Shown here: one piece after another, positions 53,016-61,411 of the stretch
How the letters are laid out: each line of letters starts with the position of its first letter
Numbering within the stretch: position 1 is the first letter of the stretch
Source of the DNA: Shewanella sediminis HAW-EB3
GTDB taxonomy: Bacteria > Pseudomonadota > Gammaproteobacteria > Enterobacterales > Shewanellaceae
Assembly (NCBI RefSeq): GCF_000018025.1
Contig: NC_009831.1
Coordinates: 1,612,001 to 1,676,000 of the forward strand
DNA length: 64,000 nt
Direction of reading: 5' to 3'
Position numbers and translations under genes: made by a program
The notes under the pieces: generated by a model
The model's input: the letters and a program-made list of their open reading frames with translations, nothing else
The model's database searches: none
Told to the model about the DNA's origin: nothing

Positions 53016-55388
53016 ATGCAAAGACGTGATTTTTTAAAACTCAGTGCCGCTGCAGGTGCGGTCTCCTGTGTGACTGCCTGTGGCAGCAAAAAGACAGAAA
53101 CCGTTATTCCAGAGGTTCCGGTAGCCGAAAAAATCAATTGGAGTTCCTGCACCTGTAACTGTGGCCACAGTTGTCCGCTTAAGGTTGTCACTCGAGATGG
53201 CAAAATTGCCCGAATCGAGTCTGATGATCTGGGGGATGACAGTTGGGAGAGCCATCAGTCCCGAGCTTGTGCCAAAGGACGCTCAACCAAGAAAAAAGTC
53301 TACGCCGCAGATCGCCTAAAGGTGCCGATGAAGCGTGTAGGTAAGCGCGGAGAGGGGAATTTCAGGGAGATCAGCTGGGAAGAAGCCTTTGACACCATTG
53401 CCGCTCAATTAAGGCGAGTTATTGATACCTATGGTAATGAGTCCGTTTACTGTCAATACGCTTCCGGGCGCTTGTACTCCTTTTTCTCCGGTGGTCACTG
53501 GGCTTATGGCGGACTCTGGGGAGCTAAGCTGCTGAACATTTTGGGTGGTTACCTGGGTCAATATAACACCTATAGCAGCGGACAGGCATCGAACGCGGGT
53601 CAGTACACCTTCGGTGGTCGTCCGGCAAGTGGCTATGCGGAGCTGAGAAACAGCGATCTATACCTGAGTTTTGGTCATAACCCGGCCGAGACTGAGATGA
53701 GCGGCGCCGGCGGCAGCTATGCCCTTAGCGTGGTCGCTAAAGGCGTAGAAACTTATGTCGTTGACCCGCGTTACTCAGATACGGCTGTGAGCAGCCAGTG
53801 TCATTGGCTTGCCATACGCCCCGGCACCGATGGCGCACTTTGTGAAGCATTAGCGTACGAGATAATTACTCAAGGTGCCGCCGATGAAGCCTTCCTGGCC
53901 AAGTATTGTGTCGGTTACGATCAATCGACTCTGCCGGCCAGCGCGGCCGCAAACAGCGACTATAAGTCTCATATCCTTGGCCAGGGGCCGGATGGGGTGG
54001 TTAAAACCCCTGAGTACGCTGCAGCCATTACCGGTATCTGTGCCGAAGAGATCCGTCTGCTGGCCACTAAGCTGATTGCTGCCAAGGCGCCGTTTATCTC
54101 TCAAGGGCTCGGTGTACAGCGCCATGCGTGTGGAGAGCAGGCGGTTCGCTCCATTCTGATGTTGCCACTCTTGCTGGGTAAAGTGGGCCAGTCCGGAACC
54201 AATACCGGTTTTCAGCCTGCTAGAAACGTCTACCCATTGGCCTTCTCTCCAACCGGGGCTAACCCGGTTACCGCCAAGATCCCCTGCTTCCTGTGGACTG
54301 ATGCCGTTGTTCGGGGCGAGGAGATGACCGCCACCACAGATGGTATTCGTGGTGCAGAGAAGCTGTCGGCAAACATCAAATTTATCTGGAACTATGCGGG
54401 TAATGCCCTGATTAACCAGCATTCAGATGTCAACAAAACTCATGAAATCCTTCAGGATGAGTCTCTGTGTGAGTTTATTCTGGTGCACGATGTTCAGATG
54501 ACGCCCAGTGCCAAATATGCAGATATCCTATTGCCCGATCTGACCGACGCGGAGGGAACCGATATCAGTGCCAACTCGGCGACCGAAGCCGGCGTGCTTA
54601 CCGCCATGACCTCGTCAGTCAATACCCCGTTCAGTGCTAAAGGTTGCTTCGAGGTGTGCCTGGAAATTGCAAAACGCCTGGGCGTTGAGCAGGAGTATGC
54701 CGAGGGTAAGAATTATCAACAATGGCTGGAGTCACTTTACAACGAGGTAGCAGTCAAGAAAGGCTACCCAAATTATGATGAGTTGGTGAAGATGGGGATC
54801 TACCGGGTCAAAGACACCAAGCCCGTCATAGGTCTCAAATCCTATATTGATGATCCTGTTGCTAGCCCCCTGAGTACCCCGAGCGGAAAGATAGAGGTCT
54901 ATTCTGAAACCCTGGATACCATGTCAAAAACATGGACGCTCAATGAAGGGGATGAGATCCCGGCCATTCCTAAATACATCAAGACCTGGGAGGGATTTGA
55001 GGATCTTGAGACGAAGAAGCAATACCCACTGCAGTTGATCGGTCACCATGCCAAGGGGCGTACTCATTCCAGTTTCCACAGTAACCCCTGGATGCGTGAA
55101 GCCGTCGAAGATGCCGTATGGATGAACCCTAAAGATGCAGCAGCACGGGGAATTTCCCAGGGAGATGAAGTACTGGTGACTTCGCTGCGCGGTAAGCTCA
55201 AGGTTCGTGCGCGAGTGACGCCAAGAATAATGCCAGGGGTCACCTCTTTGCCACAGGGAGCCTGGACGAAGAAACAAGGTGATGTCGATGTCGGCGGTTG
55301 CGTGAATGCACTGACCTCACAACGCCCCACAGCTATCGGTAAATGTAACCCTCAACACACTAACCTGGTTGAAATCAGCCTGTATTGA
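53016..55388 (+). CDS. dmsA: Extracellular DMSO reductase catalytic subunit DmsA (molybdopterin, Fe-S)
   Basis: 790-aa molybdopterin bis(MGD) oxidoreductase of the DMSO-reductase family. The N-terminus has a twin-arginine motif (RRDFLK, residues 3-8) followed by a lipobox-like Val-Thr-Ala-Cys22, fitting a Tat-exported surface lipoprotein as reported for Shewanella DmsA. The [4Fe-4S] ligands are Cys45-x3-Cys49-x3-Cys53...Cys85. The MGD-binding segments are visible (FGHNPAETEMSGAGGSYAL; YVVDPRYSDTAVSSQCHWLAIRPGTDGAL; HAKGRTHSSFHSNPWMRE). It reduces DMSO, and possibly other S- or N-oxides, outside the cell. The stop is 20 nt before dmsB. Confidence 0.95.
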   Translation: MQRRDFLKLSAAAGAVSCVTACGSKKTETVIPEVPVAEKINWSSCTCNCGHSCPLKVVTRDGKIARIESDDLGDDSWESHQSRACAKGRSTKKKVYAADRLKVPMKRVGKRGEGNFREISWEEAFDTIAAQLRRVIDTYGNESVYCQYASGRLYSFFSGGHWAYGGLWGAKLLNILGGYLGQYNTYSSGQASNAGQYTFGGRPASGYAELRNSDLYLSFGHNPAETEMSGAGGSYALSVVAKGVETYVVDPRYSDTAVSSQCHWLAIRPGTDGALCEALAYEIITQGAADEAFLAKYCVGYDQSTLPASAAANSDYKSHILGQGPDGVVKTPEYAAAITGICAEEIRLLATKLIAAKAPFISQGLGVQRHACGEQAVRSILMLPLLLGKVGQSGTNTGFQPARNVYPLAFSPTGANPVTAKIPCFLWTDAVVRGEEMTATTDGIRGAEKLSANIKFIWNYAGNALINQHSDVNKTHEILQDESLCEFILVHDVQMTPSAKYADILLPDLTDAEGTDISANSATEAGVLTAMTSSVNTPFSAKGCFEVCLEIAKRLGVEQEYAEGKNYQQWLESLYNEVAVKKGYPNYDELVKMGIYRVKDTKPVIGLKSYIDDPVASPLSTPSGKIEVYSETLDTMSKTWTLNEGDEIPAIPKYIKTWEGFEDLETKKQYPLQLIGHHAKGRTHSSFHSNPWMREAVEDAVWMNPKDAAARGISQGDEVLVTSLRGKLKVRARVTPRIMPGVTSLPQGAWTKKQGDVDVGGCVNALTSQRPTAIGKCNPQHTNLVEISLY

Positions 55389-55411
55389 TTTGCAAAATTG
55401 GAGAAGAAGAA

Positions 55412-56029
55412 ATGACTGATAAAATTCAATACGGCTTTTTTGTCGACACCACCAAGTGTACCGGCTGCAAAACCTGCCAGGTGGCATGTAAAGACCGCAG
55501 TGATCTGTCTTTGGGAGTAAAGTGGCGCCGCGTGTATGAATATGGTGGTGGCAGCTGGACCGAAAATGAGGATGGTACCTTTAATAACAATGTGTTTGCT
55601 CACTACACCTCAATCTCGTGTAACCACTGCTCTCATCCTGTGTGCGTCAAAGCATGCCCTACCGGTGCTTGCCATAAGCGCAAGAGCGATGGGCTGGTGC
55701 ATATCGAAGCCAGTCTCTGCGTAGGCTGTCAAAGCTGTTCACGTGCTTGTCCCTATGATGCACCTCAATTCGACAGCGAGCGTGGCGTGATGACCAAATG
55801 TGATGGTTGCTACGACCGTCTGGAGCAAGGGTTAAACCCTACCTGTGTCGATTCGTGCCCCCTGCGGGCTCTGGAGTTTGGGCCAATCGATGAGCTGCGC
55901 AACAAGCATGGTGATAATGCCGATATTCAGCCTCTTCCGAGTTCTGACATCACCTCGCCAAACCTGATCATTAAGGTTAATCGCAATGCTCAGCCGGGCG
56001 GAGAGATACTGAATGAGTTTGAGGTTTAA
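55412..56029 (+). CDS. dmsB: DMSO reductase iron-sulfur subunit DmsB
   Basis: 205-aa ferredoxin-like subunit with four [4Fe-4S] clusters, ligands readable in CTGCKTCQVAC, CNHCSHPVCVKACPTGAC, CVGCQSCSRACPYDAP and CDGCYDRLEQGLNPTCVDSCP. It relays electrons from the DmsEF conduit to DmsA. There is no signal peptide, as usual for this subunit: it travels with DmsA through Tat. The ATG at 55412 is preferred (GGAGAAGAAG upstream) to the longer frame. Confidence 0.95.
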   Translation: MTDKIQYGFFVDTTKCTGCKTCQVACKDRSDLSLGVKWRRVYEYGGGSWTENEDGTFNNNVFAHYTSISCNHCSHPVCVKACPTGACHKRKSDGLVHIEASLCVGCQSCSRACPYDAPQFDSERGVMTKCDGCYDRLEQGLNPTCVDSCPLRALEFGPIDELRNKHGDNADIQPLPSSDITSPNLIIKVNRNAQPGGEILNEFEV

Positions 56030-56098
56030 GAAAATCAGCTAGTGTAAAGCGCCGCAGTGCAAAGATTGGTTGCGGCCATTATCGGGTTATTCAAGTAT

Positions 56099-56719
56099 AT
56101 GAAGCAGATTAACAATCAGGATATGTATGTCGCCGCACTGAGGGTATTACATAATCAATTTTACCATAGCCCCACTTCGGCTCGTCTCAAGGAGTTGGAG
56201 CAAAGTGGCCTGCTGGATACCTGGCCGACACTTGGATCCGCCAGAGTGTTGAATCAAGCCATAATCGAGATAAGCCATTCCCTGCAACGGGATGAACTTA
56301 AAGAGGTAGAGATGGATTACTACCGTCTGTTTGTCGGTCCGGGCCCGGTGTTGGCCTACCCCTGGGGCTCTGTGTATACCGAACGGGAGAACCTGGTGTG
56401 TGGTGAGAGTACCTGGGCGTTTCAGAAGTTTTGCCGGGCGCATGGTGTGGATCTACAACCGGAACAAACTGGGCCGACGGATCACTTCGGATTGATGCTG
56501 GCGATTCTGGCAGCACTGCTTGAACAGGGTAATGATCAGGGGATAAACGAATTGCTGCAACAACATCTGATGCCCTGGGCACCGAGAATGCTGGAGCTTG
56601 TCTGTCAACACGCCGCAACGGATCACTACAGGGGCTTTGCCAAACTGACAGCGCAGCTGCTCGATTGTTTGGTCAATGAACGGGCACTATTGATATCGCA
56701 GAAAGTGTTGTACTTCTGA
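56099..56719 (+). CDS. dmsG: TorD/DmsD-family maturation chaperone DmsG
   Basis: 206-aa all-helical cytoplasmic chaperone of the TorD family. The conserved E-x-x-x-D-Y-Y-R-L-F-V-G-P-G-x-x-x-x-Y-P-W-x-S-V-Y segment (EVEMDYYRLFVGPGPVLAYPWGSVYTERENLV) and PTDHFGLMLAILAAL are clear. These proteins bind the Tat leader and insert the Mo cofactor. The start is uncertain: a GTG at 56057 in the same frame would add 14 hydrophobic residues; both sites have weak ribosome-binding sequences. Fifth gene of the operon. The accessory dmsH found behind dmsG in S. oneidensis is not seen. Confidence 0.85.
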   Translation: MKQINNQDMYVAALRVLHNQFYHSPTSARLKELEQSGLLDTWPTLGSARVLNQAIIEISHSLQRDELKEVEMDYYRLFVGPGPVLAYPWGSVYTERENLVCGESTWAFQKFCRAHGVDLQPEQTGPTDHFGLMLAILAALLEQGNDQGINELLQQHLMPWAPRMLELVCQHAATDHYRGFAKLTAQLLDCLVNERALLISQKVLYF

Positions 56720-57015
56720 GAAGACTACTCTAAGGCAAGCCAATTTCGCAATAGCCTGCAGCTTGGGGTTGTGTTAGTTCCTCACTCTACACTGGGTCTA
56801 TTTTATTGGCTGTTTGATATGCATGACCAGCAAAATTTGTAAGTGTGTCAGTGACAGACGGATAAAAGAAAGGGGTGAGGGTGAATATCGGGCTCGGATT
56901 TCTTTCATCAATACAATTGGTGTCTAGTCCTAAAATAGGGAGGTTTACAGGGGCTCAAACACAAATTGTAGGTATAAAAAAAGGGCCATCATTTCTGATA
57001 GCCCTTCCTTAGAAT
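56720..57015. other. Intergenic stretch after dmsG containing the ssrA terminator
   Basis: About 296 bp between the convergent dmsG and ssrA genes. Only the ssrA terminator (56976-57006, minus strand) is seen. No terminator for the dms operon could be named. Confidence 0.5.
56976..57006 (-). terminator. Terminator of ssrA
   Basis: Read on the minus strand, GGGCTATCA pairs with TGATGGCCC (one G-T pair) around a GAAA tetraloop and is followed by seven T residues (56976-56982). It lies just beyond the tmRNA 3' end. Confidence 0.88.
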
Positions 57016-57370
57016 TGGTGGAGGCGGCGGGGCTCGAACCCGCGTCCAAAAAGCCTACATCCAAGGCGCTACATGCTTAGTCTCTCTTTTGGTTAACCTT
57101 GCAAGCTCCGAAAGACAGGATATTACAAGGCGAGTTCAGTACTGTTTCGCGGTTCACCCCTGAACGTGGTTCCCTCGCTATCAAATGTAAGATGACCATC
57201 TATAAACCAAACCCATTTGAGAAGTTTCGGCAAGATGGCTAGCTAGCCTAAGCTGCTAGAGAGTAGTTAGAGTCGTTTGCAACTATAACAGTGCGGCTTT
57301 TTACGAGGCCAACCGCCCCTCGGCATGCTCCCAGGGTTTCGAGAATCTTGTCGAATCCAAAATCGCCCCC
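57016..57370 (-). ncRNA. ssrA: tmRNA (ssrA), 355 nt
   Basis: Transfer-messenger RNA for trans-translation. On the minus strand it starts GGGGGCGATTTTGGATTCGA (5' end 57370), the near-universal tmRNA start, and ends with the T-arm GGGTTCGAGCCC and acceptor ...CCTCCACCA (CCA at 57016-57018). The tag reading frame is at 57280-57248: GCA AAC GAC TCT AAC TAC TCT CTA GCA GCT TAG, giving the tag (A)ANDSNYSLAA with the first Ala supplied by the tRNA domain. smpB lies ~110 bp upstream on the same strand. Confidence 0.97.
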
Positions 57371-57479
57371 AAGTACAATGTGATTGTAACGCGTCATATC
57401 TCGTTTACCAAGGATAAAAACTGCATTTACAACCGATTGTTCGATATACGTACGTTCTAACGTTCGTACGGTATTGAAA

Positions 57480-57974
57480 TTACTGTTGAACCGCCTTTTT
57501 CATGGTTCGAGCCTTTTCAATCTGCCACTCTCTGTCTTTGGTATCGTCACGCTTATCGTGCTCTTTCTTACCTTTACCAAGACCGATCTCAATTTTTACC
57601 CATGCGCCTTTTTGCCAATACATAGAGATTGGTACGATAGAGTAACCCTTACGATCGACGAGTCCCTGCAACTTATCTAGCTCTTTACGTTTAAGTAGCA
57701 GCTTACGCGAACGCATTGGATCACAGACAACATGTGTGGATGCGGTATTCAATGGGGCTATGGTACATCCGAAAAGAAAGGCTTCGCCATCTCTCATAAA
57801 TACATAGCTTTCAGACAAGTTAACCTTGCCCATACGAATAGACTTCACTTCCCATCCCATCAGGGATAGACCTGCTTCCATCTTCTCTTCGAACTTATAG
57901 TCGAATGTCGCACGTTTATTACGCGCAATAGATGCGGAGGAGTTTTTTGATTTTTTTGCGTTTTTCTTAGCCAT
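57480..57974 (-). CDS. smpB: SsrA-binding protein SmpB
   Basis: 164-aa basic RNA-binding protein that binds tmRNA and delivers it to stalled ribosomes. Family motifs are readable: [57 protein letters not shown] and the C-terminal tail [28 protein letters not shown] that mimics mRNA in the entry channel. Length is normal (~160). Located next to ssrA, as in many gammaproteobacteria, and divergent from ratA across 224 bp. Confidence 0.97.
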   Translation of the reverse strand: MAKKNAKKSKNSSASIARNKRATFDYKFEEKMEAGLSLMGWEVKSIRMGKVNLSESYVFMRDGEAFLFGCTIAPLNTASTHVVCDPMRSRKLLLKRKELDKLQGLVDRKGYSIVPISMYWQKGAWVKIEIGLGKGKKEHDKRDDTKDREWQIEKARTMKKAVQQ

Positions 57975-58198
57975 AGGCTGGCTATTATACTCGGCGACAG
58001 AGTTTTTGGAATTGCTCCCACCAATTTATTCGATGATTTTTAGTAATTACCGTGGGTTTGGTTGGTTTTTGTACATGTTATACCGTTAACTTAGCCTTTT
58101 TACCTGTCTGGTTGGAAATATGCGTTTTCTGAGGTTCGTGTTAAAATCCCATCAATAGAAATTACAAACAGCCACTGTTATCAGGTCAAAGAGTTAAA

Positions 58199-58630
58199 AT
58201 GCCACAGATATCCCGCAGCGTGTTAGTGCGCTTTAGTGCAATGCAGATGTATGAAATTGTTAATGATGTCGAATCTTACAAAGAGTTCCTACCCGGCTGC
58301 GTCGGTGGCAAGGTGTTGGAATTCGATGGTGAAACCATGTTGGCTTCCGTCGACGTCTCGAAGGCGGGGATCAGCAAAACCTTTACGACCAGAAATCAAA
58401 TTATCCCAGGGAAAAGCATTCAATTAGTGCTCGAAAATGGTCCCTTTAATCACCTGGTCGGTGAGTGGCGCTTTACTGAACTGACAGAAGATGCGTGTAA
58501 AATTGACTTTGAGTTGAACTTTGAGTTTTCCAGCACTCTGGTGGATATGGCCTTCGGTAAAATTTTCAAAGAGTTGATGGCTTCGATGGTGACAGCTTTT
58601 ACCGGTAGAGCCAAAGTTATATACAGATAG
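58199..58630 (+). CDS. ratA: RatA-like START-domain protein (type II toxin-antitoxin toxin / ubiquinone-binding family)
   Basis: 143-aa START/SRPBCC-fold protein (COG2867). Typical pattern: MPQISRSVLVRFSAMQMYEIVNDVESYKEFLPGCVGGKVLEFDGETMLASVDVSKAGISKTFTTRN, ending MVTAFTGRAKVIYR. E. coli RatA blocks 70S assembly, and the family also includes coenzyme-Q-binding Coq10-like proteins, so either role fits. In most gammaproteobacteria it is the gene divergent from smpB, and it is normally followed directly by rnfH; here a MITE-like element separates them. Confidence 0.93.
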   Translation: MPQISRSVLVRFSAMQMYEIVNDVESYKEFLPGCVGGKVLEFDGETMLASVDVSKAGISKTFTTRNQIIPGKSIQLVLENGPFNHLVGEWRFTELTEDACKIDFELNFEFSSTLVDMAFGKIFKELMASMVTAFTGRAKVIYR

Positions 58631-58658
58631 TTATTTACAGGCAGCTTTTTACTGATAG

Positions 58659-58930
58659 TAATACCAATCGGTATAAAGGTGTGGTCACTCAGCGAGAGTT
58701 TAGCGCTTGTGAGGCAAGGCAACGAGTGAGGGACATAGTTATTCTACGTTTAAGCTCGCTAACGCCGTATCGCAAGTGCTAAAACTCGCCTTTCAGGAGT
58801 TTTTTTGGCAGCCTACTTCGGTGTTGAATGAGTTCAAAAGGGATCACCATTCCCTCACTCTTTCGCCTTGAATTATGCAGCCAAAAATAACTCTGAGTTG
58901 ACCACTTTCTTATACCGATTGGTATAATAA
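58659..58930. mobile_element. MITE-like element, 272 bp, with ~40-bp terminal inverted repeats
   Basis: The ends are inverted copies of the dispersed repeat: ACCAATCGGTATAA then GTGGTCACTCAGCGAGAGTT on the left, and (read inward from the right) ACCAATCGGTATAA then GTGGTCAACTCAGAGTTATT. The two ends align over about 40 bp with small gaps. The 190-bp interior has no ORF but several short G/A-rich motifs. No transposase is present, so it is non-autonomous. It lies between ratA and rnfH, normally adjacent genes. Confidence 0.6.
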
Positions 58931-58979
58931 GCCTCGGAATCCTCGTTCAGCATCCTGCGATTTTTAAGAGATAAGATTG

Positions 58980-59312
58980 ATGAATATAGATCAAGAAAAT
59001 TTTGAGGTAGAGGTTATCTATGCCTTGCCAACACAACAAAAACGTATTCAGATCAAGGTAGCACCGGGTACGACCTGTATCGAAGCGGTTAAACAGAGCG
59101 AAATCGATATTTTCTTTCCCGAGATAGATCTCGAAAACGTTAAGCTAGGCATTTTCAGCCGTTTAGTGAAACATCACGAGGTGTTAGTGCCGGGACAAAG
59201 GGTTGAGATATATCGTCCACTTATTGCCGATCCTAAAGATGTGCGCCGTAAAAGAGCCGAAAAGGCTAAAGATGAGGGACGGATAAATAAGAAGACTGGC
59301 GGAAAGGTGTAA
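58980..59312 (+). CDS. rnfH: RnfH/RatB-family ubiquitin-like protein (UPF0125)
   Basis: 110-aa small cytoplasmic protein of the beta-grasp RnfH family. Pattern: FEVEVIYALPTQQKRIQIKVAPGTTCIEAVKQSEI, LENVKLGIFSRLVKHHEVLVPGQRVEIYRPLIADPKDVRRKRAEKAK. Its role is unclear: it lies next to ratA in many genomes and is called RatB although not an antitoxin. The ATG at 58980 is used rather than the TTG at 58977. The element upstream may have changed its promoter or operon context. Confidence 0.9.
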   Translation: MNIDQENFEVEVIYALPTQQKRIQIKVAPGTTCIEAVKQSEIDIFFPEIDLENVKLGIFSRLVKHHEVLVPGQRVEIYRPLIADPKDVRRKRAEKAKDEGRINKKTGGKV

Positions 59313-59374
59313 CTAACGTTTTAATTATAGATTCAACTATTAGCTTCAACTATTAGCTTCAAGAGTAAGAATCT

Positions 59375-59402
59375 AGATCCTAGGTTATGAAACCTAGGAT
59401 CT
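59375..59402. terminator. 12-bp perfect stem-loop between convergent rnfH and bamE
   Basis: AGATCCTAGGTT (59375-59386) pairs with AACCTAGGATCT (59391-59402) across ATGA. No T-tract on either side, so termination is not certain. It follows a tandem duplication of the 13-mer TTCAACTATTAGC (59332-59357). Confidence 0.5.
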
Positions 59403-59421
59403 TGCTGGCAATTACCAGAGA

Positions 59422-59937
59422 CTATTCAAATTTCTTCTTAGCCTGTGCTTCCGGCTCAACCTCTTCAATCAAAGGCTTGCTATCCGGGCGTTGCTCAGGG
59501 ATCAAAGGCTCAGTACCTTCTTCGAGATCGGCTCCGACTCCAGTCATAGGGGCATCGGGTAGACGGCTCTGATCCAGTGGGGTATTAAAGTCTTCAGCTA
59601 ACTCATAATCACCCTCGACCTTCGTCAGCATCTCACCTTCAAAATGTATGATCAGCTCTTTATGTGTGATGCTGGCATCACGTCCACTCTTGTAATGGTA
59701 TACATAGTACCAAGTGTCATCGGAGAAGCTGTCACGAAGCACCGGACGTCCGAGAATGTATTCAACTTGCTCTTTGGTCATCTCAATACGCAGTTTTTCA
59801 ACCTGTTGAGTTTCCATGTAGTTGCCTTGCGGAATATCTGGCTTATAGATCAACCAGTCAAAAACGCTACAGGCACTGAGCGATAACGAGAGCGCAGCTG
59901 CGCCCAAAAGGGTAAGACTTTGCTTTTTAATTGTCAT
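59422..59937 (-). CDS. bamE: Outer-membrane assembly lipoprotein BamE (SmpA)
   Basis: 171-aa lipoprotein of the BAM complex for outer-membrane barrel assembly. The lipobox is Leu-Ser-Ala-Cys (residue ~23), followed by DWLIYKPDIPQGNYMETQQVEKLRIEMTKEQVEYILGRPVLRDSFSDDTWYYVYHYKSGR, the complete SmpA/OmlA domain. It is longer than E. coli BamE (~113 aa) through a C-terminal acidic/Pro-rich extension (about 115-171), as in many Shewanella. Convergent with rnfH. Confidence 0.95.
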   Translation of the reverse strand: MTIKKQSLTLLGAAALSLSLSACSVFDWLIYKPDIPQGNYMETQQVEKLRIEMTKEQVEYILGRPVLRDSFSDDTWYYVYHYKSGRDASITHKELIIHFEGEMLTKVEGDYELAEDFNTPLDQSRLPDAPMTGVGADLEEGTEPLIPEQRPDSKPLIEEVEPEAQAKKKFE

Positions 59938-60365
59938 TGAATACGCTACTTCCTAAAAATCTGCTGGCCATCATACCCAAGCACTCCCTATGCTGACAAG
60001 GGCTATCGATACTCAGGTTCAATGAAAAGTCATTTGTTTTAAATGGATCGATTATCGCCAGCCCCTCTATGGCATCAACATGGCGTTCAAACGGACGTTA
60101 AGTTCAATCATGTAGCTTCGACCTTCAGAGTTGATTTTTGTTCCTTGAACTCTGTGAGACGGCTATTTGGCGTCAATATTGAATATTCCAGCACTAAATG
60201 CTTGAACTTGAGTAATATCAGAGGAATATGTTTCAAATTATTTTATGACTAATAACCACTTGCAAAGTGTTAAGAAAGTTATGAGAATGTGGTTAATGCC
60301 TGAAAAATATGCACAAGTACCCGAGTTATAAGAAAAAATATTTATAATAAACCCGCCTCGATGGG
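59938..60365. other. Intergenic region between divergent bamE and the borosin genes
   Basis: 428 bp. No supportable gene. A possible sigma70-like promoter TTGCAA (60260-60265), 17-bp spacer, GAGAAT (60283-60288), and a TATAAT (60343-60348) close to the methyltransferase start are the only candidate signals; both are weak. Confidence 0.35.
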
Positions 60366-61205
60366 ATGAATAGGATGACACCAGTGCCAATGGATAAGAA
60401 GCAAGAGGTCGCAAGAGGGACATTAGTGTGTGTCGGCACAGGTCTTAATCTGGCAGGCCAGATAAGCGTTCTGAGTAAAAGTTATATCGAAAATGCCGAT
60501 GTGGTGTTCTCCTTGGTTCCCGATGGGTTTGCGCAGCACTGGCTGGGAACACTCAACGGTGATGTGCGCAGCCTACAACCCTATTATGCTCAAGGCGATG
60601 AGGTTAAGAACCGACGCGATACCTATGCTCAGATGGTTCAGGCCATATTGATTGAGGTTCGTCTGGGTAAAAAAGTGGTATGTGCCCTCTATGGTCACCC
60701 CGGGGTGTTTGCCTGCGTCTCTCACTTTGCGATAGCTCAGGCGAGAGAGGAGGGCTACAGCGCTAAGATGGAGCCGGGGATCTCCGCCGAGGCCTGTTTA
60801 TGGGCCGACTTAGGTATCGATCCCGGTAACTCGGGCCATCAGAGCTTCGAGGCGAGCCAGTTTATGTTTTACAGGCATTCCCCCGATCCGACGACACATC
60901 TGCTACTTTGGCAGATTGGGATCGCGGGAGAACATACCCTGACAAAATTCAGTACCTCATCGGATCGCCTGCAGATACTGGTCGAGCAGCTGAGTGAGTG
61001 GTATCCACTTGAGCATGAGGTAGTGATCTATGAAGCCCCGAACCTGCCGGTGCAGAGCCCGCGTATCGATAGACTCCCTTTGAAAGAACTGCCTTTTGCC
61101 GAGTTAACCCCTATCAGCACGCTATTGATCCCGCCGAGTCGAGAGCTGGAATTCAACAGTGAGATCTTGGCTAAACTGGGGATCTCGGAAGCCGATTTAG
61201 GGTAA
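60366..61205 (+). CDS. sonM: Borosin alpha-N-methyltransferase (SonM-like), split type
   Basis: 279-aa SAM-dependent methyltransferase of the tetrapyrrole (corrin/porphyrin)-methylase fold that iteratively N-methylates peptide backbone amides. It matches S. oneidensis SonM as I remember it: GTLVCVGTGLNLAGQISVLS, PYYAQGDEVKNRRDTYAQM, CALYGHPGVFACVSH, KMEPGISAEACLWADLGIDPGNSGHQSFEASQFMF, LLLWQIGIAGEHTLT. Catalytic-site equivalents are Tyr74, Arg83, Tyr87 and Tyr109 (SonM Tyr58, Arg67, Tyr71, Tyr93). The precursor is a separate gene 206 bp downstream, as in split borosins. The start is uncertain: M9 (60390) or M4 are also possible; SonM would begin near residue 17. Confidence 0.92.
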   Translation: MNRMTPVPMDKKQEVARGTLVCVGTGLNLAGQISVLSKSYIENADVVFSLVPDGFAQHWLGTLNGDVRSLQPYYAQGDEVKNRRDTYAQMVQAILIEVRLGKKVVCALYGHPGVFACVSHFAIAQAREEGYSAKMEPGISAEACLWADLGIDPGNSGHQSFEASQFMFYRHSPDPTTHLLLWQIGIAGEHTLTKFSTSSDRLQILVEQLSEWYPLEHEVVIYEAPNLPVQSPRIDRLPLKELPFAELTPISTLLIPPSRELEFNSEILAKLGISEADLG

Positions 61206-61411
61206 AAAAAATGCACCTTTGAGTTTAAGCTTCTAAGCTAAGAGCTGGTAACCCGATGCTCAATGAGCAATGACTAATGATTAACAACAAAGCCTATTAG
61301 GGCAAACCGGTTTACCGATTTACTGATAAAAAGAAACAACCAATATGTGCGCTAGCAAGATGCACTTTAAGTACGCTTTGAGATGGTACGTTTATAAAAA
61401 GGAGAGTATAG

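Noticed and set aside
53850..54422. 190-aa antisense ORF within dmsA
   Set aside because: It lies fully inside the conserved dmsA gene and has no independent signals.
60043..60252. 69-aa ORF between bamE and the borosin methyltransferase
   Set aside because: No ribosome-binding site, no motif and an unusual composition; probably chance.
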